The notes under the pieces: generated by a model | The model's database searches: none | What the model saw: only the letters and a program-made list of their open reading frames with translations | Told to the model about the DNA's origin: nothing | Program-made: the position numbers and the translations under genes | Part shown: positions 1 to 7,070 of the stretch, piece after piece | Layout of the letters: each line of letters begins with the position of its first letter | How positions within the stretch are numbered: position 1 is the stretch's first letter | Origin: JAHFOW01 sp964370795 | GTDB taxonomy: Bacteria; Planctomycetota; Brocadiia; Brocadiales; Brocadiaceae | DNA: 28,168 nucleotides | Assembly (NCBI GenBank): GCA_964370795.1 | Contig: CAYJME010000015.1 | Span: forward strand, 1-28,168 | Direction: 5' to 3'

Positions 1-512
1 CCTGTATCGATTGCCCGCATACTTCTCTTTGTATAAATACCTTCTTTTGCCATTTTCAAAGCAGTAGTACTGATATCCGACCCAAAAATTGATACGTTCA
101 TACCGGCAGGAAAGAAATTCTCCATAATTGCCATTGCTATGGAATACGGCTCCTCACCTGTTGCGCATCCGGCGCTCCATATCTTTATTTCCCGACTCTT
201 TTTTCTTTCCAGCAGCTCAGGGAGAACATAGTGGAGGAGCGTCTTCAATTGCCTTTCGTCCCGAAAGAAGAATGTCTCTTTAACCAATATAAGATCAAGT
301 AATTCTTCAAATTCTTTTCTGCCGGCCTCATTATTCATGATAAACGAATAATAGGCACCGTAGTCCTGGATACCCAGGGCATTCATCCTGGTATCCAGAT
401 TCATTTTAAATGAAGCCTGCTTACCATCGTCAATGTAGATACCTGAACGATTCTCTATAAATTGTCGAAATTTATCAAAGTCTGTTTTTGATAATACGTG
501 ATTGGTTATCAT
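1..512 (-). CDS. cheR: CheR-type chemoreceptor glutamate methyltransferase (3' end outside window)
   Basis: This gene would transfer methyl groups from S-adenosylmethionine to glutamates of chemoreceptors, the adaptation step opposed by CheB. Translating the minus strand from ATG 512-510 gives an open frame to the window edge, about 170 residues. The N-terminal helical CheR domain is followed by the hallmark ETFFFRDERQ and the SAM-binding motif WSAGCATGEEPYSIAM, then FGSDIST; the C-terminal part of the catalytic domain is off the window. No clear Shine-Dalgarno sequence precedes the ATG, and a dispersed inverted repeat lies between it and the upstream cyclase gene. It is the last visible gene of the chemosensory cluster. 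The family is clear. Whether it is a plain CheR or carries a C-terminal TPR extension, as WspC-type enzymes do, cannot be seen. Confidence 0.92.
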   Translation of the reverse strand, partial: MITNHVLSKTDFDKFRQFIENRSGIYIDDGKQASFKMNLDTRMNALGIQDYGAYYSFIMNNEAGRKEFEELLDLILVKETFFFRDERQLKTLLHYVLPELLERKKSREIKIWSAGCATGEEPYSIAMAIMENFFPAGMNVSIFGSDISTTALKMAKEGIYTKRSMRAIDT

Positions 513-530
513 ATATCTGGTTTATATAGC

Positions 531-606
531 CATTGCGAACGATAGTGAAGCAACTTAAACCTCTGCAAACAGGAGATTGTTTCGTCACTTCGTTCCCCGC
601 AATGAC
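531..606. repeat. Imperfect inverted repeat (CATTGCG family), related to the core of the 2253-2390 element
   Basis: The left arm starts CATTGCGAACGA and continues AGTGAAGCAA. The right arm contains TTGTTTCGTCACTTCG and ends CCCGCAATGACA, so the arms pair over most of about 28 nt around a loop of roughly 20 nt. The same CATTGCG/CGCAATGACA ends form the inner arms of the element at 2253-2390, which suggests one dispersed family. It lies between the cyclase gene and cheR. Confidence 0.65.
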
Positions 607-640
607 ATGGGTACGGTATGCTTTTTTCTGAAATGTTATA

Positions 641-2101
641 CTAAAGTATGCACACCCGGTTTCTCCCATCACCCTTTGCCTTGTAAAGCGCTTTATCGGC
701 CTTGCTGATGAGGTCATCCACATTCTTAATATCCGTACCTGGATAGTGGGCAATGCCAATACTGGTCGTACAATGGATTTCTCTGTTTCCGTCTCCAAAA
801 TTATGCTGCTCGATATTTTTTCTTATCCGTTCAGCAAAGGTTAGACATTCTTCCATTCTTGTATCTTGAAGGACAATTGCAAACTCCTCGCCTCCATAAC
901 GGCCAACCGTATCATAAATTCTCACGTTTGTCTTTAAAATTTGAGATAACGCATAGAGCACCGTATCACCCTGAAGGTGACCATACGTATCGTTGAGCCT
1001 TTTAAAATAATCTAAATCCAGCATCATAAAAGAGAGGGATAAATTATCCCGTACAGCCTTTGCGTATTCTTTATTGAGTACTTCATACAAAAACCCATGG
1101 TTATAAATACCGGTTAAACTATCGGTAATTGCAAGTCTTTTTACCTTGTTATAAAGCCATGAGTTTTCCATGATAACGTATGCCTGCTTCACGACCGTCC
1201 TGAAAAACTCTTCCTCTGTATCCTCCATCCTCTCGGCAATATCGTGAGCCAGGATAACCATCCCACCGAGCCTGTTAACGTATCTGATTGGTACATTGTA
1301 AAAATACTTTTTTTGTTCTTTCTCATTATTTGCCTGCGTTACTTTATCGGCATCAAGCACTGATATTCCGAGTCCAGGACTCAAGAAAATATCTTGTGAT
1401 TTTAATAAGTCCCTGGTATATTCCTGAACCTCATTCAAATAGTGTTCGCTTACGGTATGGTTAATCTTAAAAAAGCACTCTGCATTCTGTTCCTCTAAAG
1501 CCACAAATGCCGCCACGTGATAATCCATAATTTTTGCCAGCGTACCCATTACAAGCTCAACCGTGGCTTTAAAGTCATCCAGCCCTTTTTCGATTAGTGA
1601 ATTCATTTCATTCAATACCGTGGCCTCAAACAATTTTCTATCGAGCAAGTCATTTACCTTGGTAACAATATCAACCGCATTAATCAGACTGCTTCTCCTG
1701 ATGAGAGACGCTTTCTGAACAACCTTCTGCTTCTTTTCTAAAAGCCCCTTGATTGTTTCGAGCAGTAAGGTAAGTTCGGACTCTTTGGTTAAATAGGCGT
1801 CCGCTCCTGTCTGCATACCCCAATATTTATCACTCGCCTGATCCTTAACCGTTAACATGATAATGGGAACACTACTGGTTTCCGGATCGGTTTTTAATAA
1901 ACGGCAGGTCTGGTATCCGTTCATCTTGGGCATCATCACATCAAGGAGGATTAAATCGGGCAATTCCTTAAACGTCTTCTCAATTGCCTCGATTCCATGC
2001 GTTGCCGTAATCGTCTCATATCCATTATTGCGCAGAAATTTGCTTATAACCTCCAGTACCAGTGGGCTGTCGTCTACGACTAAAATGGTCTCTTTTTTCA
2101 T
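641..2101 (-). CDS. Response regulator diguanylate cyclase (receiver - central region - GGDEF)
   Basis: This is a probable output protein that makes cyclic di-GMP from two GTP when its receiver is phosphorylated. The receiver domain spans about residues 4-120, with acidic pocket D10-D11, phospho-acceptor D54 in LLDVMMPKMNG, T84 and K106. A central region of about 180 residues (130-310) looks GAF-like, but I cannot assign it firmly. The GGDEF domain (about 325-486) has the active A-site GGEEF at 403-407. The inhibitory I-site RIYD (394-397) sits exactly five residues upstream, so product inhibition is likely. GGGGAG lies 7 nt before ATG 2101. Length 486 residues. It lies between cheB and cheR on the same strand, the place a WspR-type regulator takes in Wsp clusters, so CheA is the likely phosphodonor (inference). 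No EAL domain is seen. Confidence 0.93.
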   Translation of the reverse strand: MKKETILVVDDSPLVLEVISKFLRNNGYETITATHGIEAIEKTFKELPDLILLDVMMPKMNGYQTCRLLKTDPETSSVPIIMLTVKDQASDKYWGMQTGADAYLTKESELTLLLETIKGLLEKKQKVVQKASLIRRSSLINAVDIVTKVNDLLDRKLFEATVLNEMNSLIEKGLDDFKATVELVMGTLAKIMDYHVAAFVALEEQNAECFFKINHTVSEHYLNEVQEYTRDLLKSQDIFLSPGLGISVLDADKVTQANNEKEQKKYFYNVPIRYVNRLGGMVILAHDIAERMEDTEEEFFRTVVKQAYVIMENSWLYNKVKRLAITDSLTGIYNHGFLYEVLNKEYAKAVRDNLSLSFMMLDLDYFKRLNDTYGHLQGDTVLYALSQILKTNVRIYDTVGRYGGEEFAIVLQDTRMEECLTFAERIRKNIEQHNFGDGNREIHCTTSIGIAHYPGTDIKNVDDLISKADKALYKAKGDGRNRVCIL

Positions 2102-2252
2102 GTATATACTCCCCGGTTTATTTTGGAAAAAAGCGTTTCAATATTTCTGAAAACCATATCGAATGAAGAACATCGAGTGATGCTCTCCATTCTCCATTCA
2201 TTATTCAGCGTTCAATATTCGATATTGATAAAGCGCCAGAAGCAACCATAAA

Positions 2253-2390
2253 GAGTCTGTGCAAAAAGTCAATCATCGTGTCATTGCGAGGGTTTTTTCC
2301 GAAACAATCTCCCGGAATTATTACAATGAGGGAAAGATTGCTTCGCTTCGCTCGCAATGACACCTAAAACTCGACTTTTTGCACAAACTC
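2253..2390. repeat. MITE-like element with 18-bp terminal inverted repeats
   Basis: The left end GAGTCTGTGCAAAAAGTC (2253-2270) and the right end GACTTTTTGCACAAACTC (2373-2390) are inverted repeats with one mismatch. Nested inside are TGTCATTGCGAG (2279-2290) and CTCGCAATGACA (2351-2362), a perfect 12-bp inverted pair. The 138-bp element has no coding potential and fills most of the 301-bp spacer between cheB and the cyclase gene (2102-2402). The rest of that spacer is AT-rich, with no further gene seen. Confidence 0.75.
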
Positions 2391-2402
2391 TAATGGGTTG
2401 CC

Positions 2403-3455
2403 TTACACTCTATTTCTATTCATGGTATTGAGGGTATAGATAATATCCTCTACAGACAGTACCTTATTTACCGCGCCCATCTCTATGGCGACCTTCGGCA
2501 TGCCAAAAACCGTGCATGACTCTTCAGATTGCGCTATGGTAAAACCACCCTTGTCTTTAATATGCTTTAAACCCTTCGCGCCGTCTGCACCCATACCGGT
2601 AAGCAAGACAGCGATCGTGCTGTCGCCATATACTTCCGCAAGAGAATTAAATAAGATATCAACCGATGGTTTTACGCCATTCACCGTCTCTCCCTGAATC
2701 AATCCAAATGTTTTTTTCTCACGGACTATGGTGTGGCATCCATCAGGGGCAACGAATACATGCCCTCGTTCGATCTTTTCACCTTCCCGTGCCAACTTGA
2801 TGGGCAACTTACAGCTATTTCCAAGCCACTCGACAAAACTCTCCGTAAAACCTGTGGCCATGTGCTGAACAATCACAATGGACGCATTACAACCGGGGGA
2901 AATGTTTTTTAACATCTGCATAACGATTGATGGCCCGCCCGTGGATGCGCCGATGGCTATGATTTCGTATTTATGGAATGCCTGGTGAAGAACCTGTTCT
3001 TTATGCTTGAAAATTTCCTGCATTTTGCCTTTTATATGAGTTATTACCTTTGCCTTCGATATTACCTTAACCTTTTTAACGAGCACATTTGCCATCTCAT
3101 CCCAGGTTGTATTCGCCACCAAAGAAGGTTTATCCATCACATCAACAGCCCCGGCCGCCAGAGCATTAAAGGTAGTATACGACCCGTCCTTGTCAAGAAT
3201 AGAGGAAAGAACAAGGATTGGGGTTGGACAATATGCCATAATCTGCTCGGTAGCTTTAAAACCGTCCATTACCGGCATATTGATATCCATGGTAATGACA
3301 TCCGGCTTAAGTCGCTGTGTACATTCTATGGCCTGCAGGCCGTTTTCGGCTATCCCGACAACCCGGATTGTGTGGTCTTTTTCCAGAATATTTTTTATGA
3401 TTTCTCTGGTAAGTTCAGAATCATCAACAATAAGTACCTTAATTATTTCAGACAT
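2403..3455 (-). CDS. cheB: CheB chemoreceptor methylesterase/glutaminase, response regulator
   Basis: CheB removes methyl groups from, and deamidates, chemoreceptors when phosphorylated by CheA. The N-terminal receiver (about 5-120) has D11-D12 and phospho-acceptor D57 in TMDINMPVMDG. A linker of about 40 residues leads to the esterase domain (about 163-345). Its catalytic triad is visible: S171 in AIGASTGGPS, H198 in IVQHMATGFT and D291 in LLTGMGADGA. Length 350 residues, standard for the family. AAGG lies about 8 nt upstream of ATG 3455. It sits downstream of cheA, but a 242-bp spacer holding a MITE-like repeat separates them. In a Wsp-like setting this is the WspF role, a negative regulator of cyclase output (inference). 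Confidence 0.95.
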   Translation of the reverse strand: MSEIIKVLIVDDSELTREIIKNILEKDHTIRVVGIAENGLQAIECTQRLKPDVITMDINMPVMDGFKATEQIMAYCPTPILVLSSILDKDGSYTTFNALAAGAVDVMDKPSLVANTTWDEMANVLVKKVKVISKAKVITHIKGKMQEIFKHKEQVLHQAFHKYEIIAIGASTGGPSIVMQMLKNISPGCNASIVIVQHMATGFTESFVEWLGNSCKLPIKLAREGEKIERGHVFVAPDGCHTIVREKKTFGLIQGETVNGVKPSVDILFNSLAEVYGDSTIAVLLTGMGADGAKGLKHIKDKGGFTIAQSEESCTVFGMPKVAIEMGAVNKVLSVEDIIYTLNTMNRNRV

Positions 3456-3500
3456 ATATTGCCTTATTTTTTGTTTATATTCAGGAATTTCAATGCAAAT

Positions 3501-3671
3501 CGTAGCGCGGGTGGTTTATCCCTATAACTGTTTGCATGGATCAAACCGTTCAAACCGTTCAAACGGCTCAAACAGTTTAAGCAGCTTGAACGGCTTAAAC
3601 GGCTTGAACGGCTTAAACGGCTTGAACGGTTTATTGCCAACCACAAGATATCTGCGTTACAATAAAAGTCG
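3501..3671. repeat. MITE-like dispersed element, copy 1, with a 10-unit 9-bp minisatellite
   Basis: The ends are CGTAGCGCGGG (from 3501) and GCGTTACAATAAAAGTCG (to 3671), short imperfect inverted repeats. A second copy at 20284-20409 shares both ends and the flanking AGGAATTTCAA. Between the ends, 3541-3630 is exactly ten 9-bp units of consensus TTNAACNGN, for example TTGAACGGC alternating with TTAAACGGC. A minus-strand open frame across it encodes only a Leu/Arg/Ser periodic peptide and looks spurious. It lies between cheA and cheB. Confidence 0.8.
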
Positions 3672-3697
3672 CCGAATGCTTAATGTATAGTATAAAA

Positions 3698-6076
3698 TTA
3701 TTCTCCAATCAGCCTTTTTATTGTATAAAGAAGGCTGCTCTGGTCAAATTCTTTTTTCAGAATATACGCATCCGCCCCTACCTTTATACCTTTCCTCTTA
3801 TCTTCGACCTTCTCCCAAGCGGTTACCACAATAACGGGTATGTCTTTCAGCCGCTTATCGGACCTGACTTTTGCCGTCAATTCAAATCCGTTCATCCTCG
3901 GCATATCGATGTCGGTAACTAATAAATCATAGTGCTTCATGTGCAATTTATCTATCGCTTCAATTCCGTCATTGGCCACATCAACCATATAACCCGCATT
4001 CACGAGGATATTTCTTTCCAGTTCCGCAGTAATCATGGAATCTTCAGCAATCAGGATCGTATGCTTCCCTGGCTTTTCTTCCTGCAACCCCTTTCGTTCA
4101 GAAGGTACGTTGCCCGATTCTTTCGCGTTGATAAGCTCCTGCATGTGGAGTATCAGGACAATCTCACCCGTTCCAAGGGTTGTAACTCCTGAGAAATATC
4201 GGGGTCTTTTTAAATAACCGGCAAATTCGCGAAAAACAATCTCTTTTTCGCATAAGAATTCATTTACCATAAAACCAGCCTTTTTCCCATCTGACCGGGC
4301 AATAATAATAGGGATACTTTTGCTCCTGTTTTCCGCCTCTTTTTCCAACATAAAGATATCGGCCATGTGAACAAGGGGAATTGTTTGATTATAAATAAAA
4401 ACAGACGCTTTTCCTTCCAGGGTTTTTACATCGTTTGGATAGATGTATGCGATATGTTCAATGCTATTCGAGGGAATGGCAAAGGGCGTGTCTCCAACCC
4501 TGACAACCAGCACGTTTATGAGTGCAATGGTTGTTGGCACTTTTAAAACAAACCAGCTGCCAAGACCCTTCTGAGATTCAATAACCAGGGAACCGTTCAG
4601 TCTGTCAATCACCGTCTTTACAACATCAAGGCCAACACCCCGTCCCGATGTATCGGTAAGTATCCTGCTTGTGCTAAACCCCGGCTTCAGGATAAATTCA
4701 TAAACCTGCTCATCGGATATTTTTTGCGCATTTTCTGCAGTCAGAAAACCCTTTCGGATTGCCGTTTCCTGTACCCGTTCCCTGTCGATACCTTTTCCGT
4801 CGTCTCCTATTATGACCAGAACATTTTCACCCTCCTGTTTTGCGCTAAGGGTAATAACGCCAGTACCTTTCTTCCCCAGGGATATGCGGACAGGCGGTTC
4901 TTCTATACCATGATCTACCGCATTTCTCAGTAAATGTACCAGGGGGTCTTTTAACATGTCGATAATAATATTGTCCAACTCTACCTCGCCGCCAGAAATG
5001 ACCAGTTCAATTTCCTTATTGAATTGCCGGGCAATATCCCTTATCAGACGAGGAGCCATATCGAATATGGTTGAAACAGGTTGCATACGCATGGACATTA
5101 CCTGTTGACGAATGTCTTCCGTAATCGTATCCAGTTTAACAACGTCCCCTTTATACGCACCACTATTCCTTACAAGCTCATCGAACAAACATTTTTCCAT
5201 GGTATTGTATCGCGTAATAATCTCGTGCAAATTTTTATCAACCAATTCCTGTGGTCTTAAATAAACATCCATCTCGGTTTTTGTCTTCTTTAATTGCCTT
5301 ATATAATGATTAACTTTTAACATTTCTTCGTATCTTTGATGGAATGCCATCTGAGTCATAATTAATTCAACCAGATGATTATATAAGGCATGAATCTTAT
5401 CCATACCTATGCGTATCGTCTTTTTGCCTTCCTGGATAACTTTTCCTTCATCTGAAGCCTTTTTTTGTTCTCCCTTCGGCTCGGACACTCCAGGCGGCGA
5501 TATATAATCTTCTTTATAAATCTCATTGGGCTTTACCGTATCTGAAGGTGGCTGTGCATAACTATCACCTACGCCTGATTTTTCAGGTTGTTCAGGCGAT
5601 TCAACAGAGGACACTTGTGCCGTACCGATCTTTTCCTTAATGAGCGGCGGTGGCGGAGACGCCTCTTTCCTTATTTGATCAACATTGCCGCTTAAAACCG
5701 CTTCTAACTGACCACACATATCCTGTATGTCAATGGGTGTCTGCGCATCCTTCAGTTTTGTTTCTACCATGTTTGCGAGGGTGTCCAGTGCACGAAAAAC
5801 AACGTCGTAGAGTTCTCTTGTGGTTTGCAGACCTTTCTCTTTGATTTTTACAAACACATCCTCCACCTTATGGGACAAGTCTACGATATCATTAAATCCC
5901 ATCATCCTGGCTGTCCCCTTTAAGGTATGTATCCCCCGCATAATCTCTTTCAATAATTCGAGATCGGCCGGGTTTTTTTCAAAGGACAGGATTGCCTTAT
6001 TTACTTTTTGTATCCTATCCCGGTTTTCATCAGCAAACTTCGGGATAAAGGCTGTTAAATCAAAACCATCGCTCAT
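3698..6076 (-). CDS. cheA: Hybrid CheA histidine kinase with C-terminal receiver (WspE-like)
   Basis: CheA autophosphorylates when signalled by chemoreceptors and passes the phosphate to response regulators. Domains in order: HPt (about 1-105) with phospho-acceptor H50 in GIHTLKGTARMMGF; a low-complexity Pro/Glu/Lys linker (about 135-220); a dimerisation and HATPase region with N-box HLLRNAVDHG (381-390), GDDGKGID (424-431) and GRGVGLDVV (478-486); a CheW-like domain (about 515-650); and a receiver (about 673-790) with phospho-acceptor D722 in TDIDMPRMNG. Length 792 residues. No separate CheY/CheB-binding P2 domain is obvious. AAGGA lies 6 nt upstream of ATG 6076. The fused receiver may act as a phosphate sink or autoregulator, as in other hybrid CheA proteins (inference). 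The cheW-like gene lies 52 nt upstream on the same strand. Confidence 0.95.
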   Translation of the reverse strand: MSDGFDLTAFIPKFADENRDRIQKVNKAILSFEKNPADLELLKEIMRGIHTLKGTARMMGFNDIVDLSHKVEDVFVKIKEKGLQTTRELYDVVFRALDTLANMVETKLKDAQTPIDIQDMCGQLEAVLSGNVDQIRKEASPPPPLIKEKIGTAQVSSVESPEQPEKSGVGDSYAQPPSDTVKPNEIYKEDYISPPGVSEPKGEQKKASDEGKVIQEGKKTIRIGMDKIHALYNHLVELIMTQMAFHQRYEEMLKVNHYIRQLKKTKTEMDVYLRPQELVDKNLHEIITRYNTMEKCLFDELVRNSGAYKGDVVKLDTITEDIRQQVMSMRMQPVSTIFDMAPRLIRDIARQFNKEIELVISGGEVELDNIIIDMLKDPLVHLLRNAVDHGIEEPPVRISLGKKGTGVITLSAKQEGENVLVIIGDDGKGIDRERVQETAIRKGFLTAENAQKISDEQVYEFILKPGFSTSRILTDTSGRGVGLDVVKTVIDRLNGSLVIESQKGLGSWFVLKVPTTIALINVLVVRVGDTPFAIPSNSIEHIAYIYPNDVKTLEGKASVFIYNQTIPLVHMADIFMLEKEAENRSKSIPIIIARSDGKKAGFMVNEFLCEKEIVFREFAGYLKRPRYFSGVTTLGTGEIVLILHMQELINAKESGNVPSERKGLQEEKPGKHTILIAEDSMITAELERNILVNAGYMVDVANDGIEAIDKLHMKHYDLLVTDIDMPRMNGFELTAKVRSDKRLKDIPVIVVTAWEKVEDKRKGIKVGADAYILKKEFDQSSLLYTIKRLIGE

Positions 6077-6128
6077 AATTATCCTTAAAACATAGGATGT
6101 TCAAAAAAATAGCATCGTCTCTTTAAAA

Positions 6129-6572
6129 TTAACAGCATTGATTGGTTTTTGTCTGTAAAGAATTTGCGCGTGAAAAAAACTTGTTTACATCCAGCATGAA
6201 TATCAAGGTATCTTTCATGTTGAATACACCGCGAAATAACTGCATTGACAGGTGCTTTTCCACAAATACCGGAATATGCAGTATATCTTTCTCCTCGACC
6301 TGAAAGATATCGATTACTTCATCTATCGGAATTACCCATTCGTTATTTGCAAATGATACCATAATAAAATGAGTCCACCAATTCTTTTCCACCCCAGCAT
6401 TCAGAAAATCCACCACCGGCGTTTTTCGTCCATCAATTTCAACAAATCTACCTGATGGGCCAGAAGAAAAAGCATCGTTGACCACCGTAAGATTTTTTGA
6501 TACAGACCGCACAGAGGTTGTATCAATACCAAAATGAAATCCATTTGTTTTAAAAACCAGGACATTTATCAT
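6129..6572 (-). CDS. CheW-like chemosensory coupling protein
   Basis: This is a probable adaptor linking chemoreceptors to the CheA kinase in the array. The 147-residue protein consists of one CheW-like domain. It starts NVLVFKTNGFHFGIDTTSV, the usual opening strand with the 'F.ig...V' pattern, and continues with GRFVEIDGRKTPVVDF, WVIPIDEVIDIF and a closing segment TLIFMLDVNKFF. It has no extra domain. It is the first gene of the cluster, 52 nt before cheA. The nearest strong Shine-Dalgarno-like sequence, GGAGGA, lies 24 nt upstream of ATG 6572. An in-frame stop just upstream rules out a longer start, so translation initiation looks weak or the start may lie further in. Divergence from textbook CheW is notable, so it may be a WspB/WspD-type coupler. 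Confidence 0.85.
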   Translation of the reverse strand: MINVLVFKTNGFHFGIDTTSVRSVSKNLTVVNDAFSSGPSGRFVEIDGRKTPVVDFLNAGVEKNWWTHFIMVSFANNEWVIPIDEVIDIFQVEEKDILHIPVFVEKHLSMQLFRGVFNMKDTLIFMLDVNKFFSRANSLQTKTNQCC

Positions 6573-6688
6573 GCGTCACCAAATACAACAAAAATATTCC
6601 TCCGAATTCATGGTAATGATGAGATTCTACACAAATCTTATTAAGGACTAAAGTATAAATATTCCATGTATCAAATAATCATCGTAGA

Positions 6689-6712
6689 CCCACATGAGCC
6701 AAAGGCTCACAA
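6689..6712. repeat. Dispersed hairpin repeat, identical over 24 nt to the inverted copy at 28145-28168
   Basis: The core is a perfect 5-bp stem GAGCC-AAA-GGCTC inside a 24-nt block. The reverse complement of the block is found at the right end of the window, and weaker similarity continues for about 20 nt further. A diverged relative (GAGC-ATAAG-GCTC) occurs near 23688-23700. Confidence 0.7.
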
Positions 6713-6918
6713 GAAAGCGTAAAAATATGCAAAATCTCTCGTATAAGGGGTGTATTTCATGCGTATTATTGAATCACGAATATCGAACAAGGAATTTCGA
6801 ATGATAAAGTTTCCTTATCCAATTTACATCAACCGCAACTGCGAATGAACGCACATTGACACTAATCCTTTTGTTTTGTTTCTCGGGTATTAGCGTTTAT
6901 TGATGTCTTGATTTTAGA

Positions 6919-6948
6919 TTGTAATTTGCTATCTTTTTGTGCTATATT
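6919..6948 (+). promoter_or_regulatory. Candidate sigma70-like promoter for the TPR/J/GrpE/Hsp70 operon
   Basis: TTGTAA (6919-6924), an 18-bp spacer, then TATATT (6943-6948). It lies about 120 nt before the first ATG of the operon. The match is 4/6 and 5/6 in a very AT-rich stretch, so chance is possible. A second TTGAAA/TAATAT pair with a short spacer lies nearer 7000-7030. No CIRCE-type inverted repeat was seen. Confidence 0.3.
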
Positions 6949-7070
6949 TTTTATCGAAAGAGCGAACCCACGATAACAATATTGGCAACAATTTAGTTTT
7001 TTGAAAAATTCCCCAATATTTTAATATTTTATGCTCAGGGGAGGGGTAGTTTGAAACAGAAAGTCGTACT

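Larger units (their letters stand above)
6573..7070. other. Divergent intergenic region between the chemosensory and Hsp70-type operons
   Basis: This 498-bp AT-rich spacer separates two divergent operons and must hold both promoters. It contains one copy of the dispersed GAGCC-AAA-GGCTC repeat (6689-6712), runs resembling common AT-rich filler (for example 6776-6810), and a candidate plus-strand promoter at 6919-6948. No convincing gene was found in any frame. Confidence 0.6.

Noticed and set aside
3464..3646. Minus-strand 60-residue frame with periodic Leu-Ser-Arg repeats, and an overlapping plus-strand frame with Asn-Gly-Leu repeats
   Set aside because: Both are produced by the 9-bp minisatellite, whose unit is a multiple of three and keeps any frame open. 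There is no ribosome-binding site or domain.
6759..6848. Possible 29-residue peptide starting MRIIESRISNKEF with AGGGG upstream
   Set aside because: The sequence resembles AT-rich intergenic filler with GAATATCGAACAAGGAATTT-type words rather than a gene, and there is no supporting context.
6573..7070. CIRCE or other heat-shock operator in front of the Hsp70-type operon
   Set aside because: No 9-bp inverted repeat of the CIRCE type with a 9-bp spacer was seen. Absence fits a non-heat-shock role but was judged by eye only.
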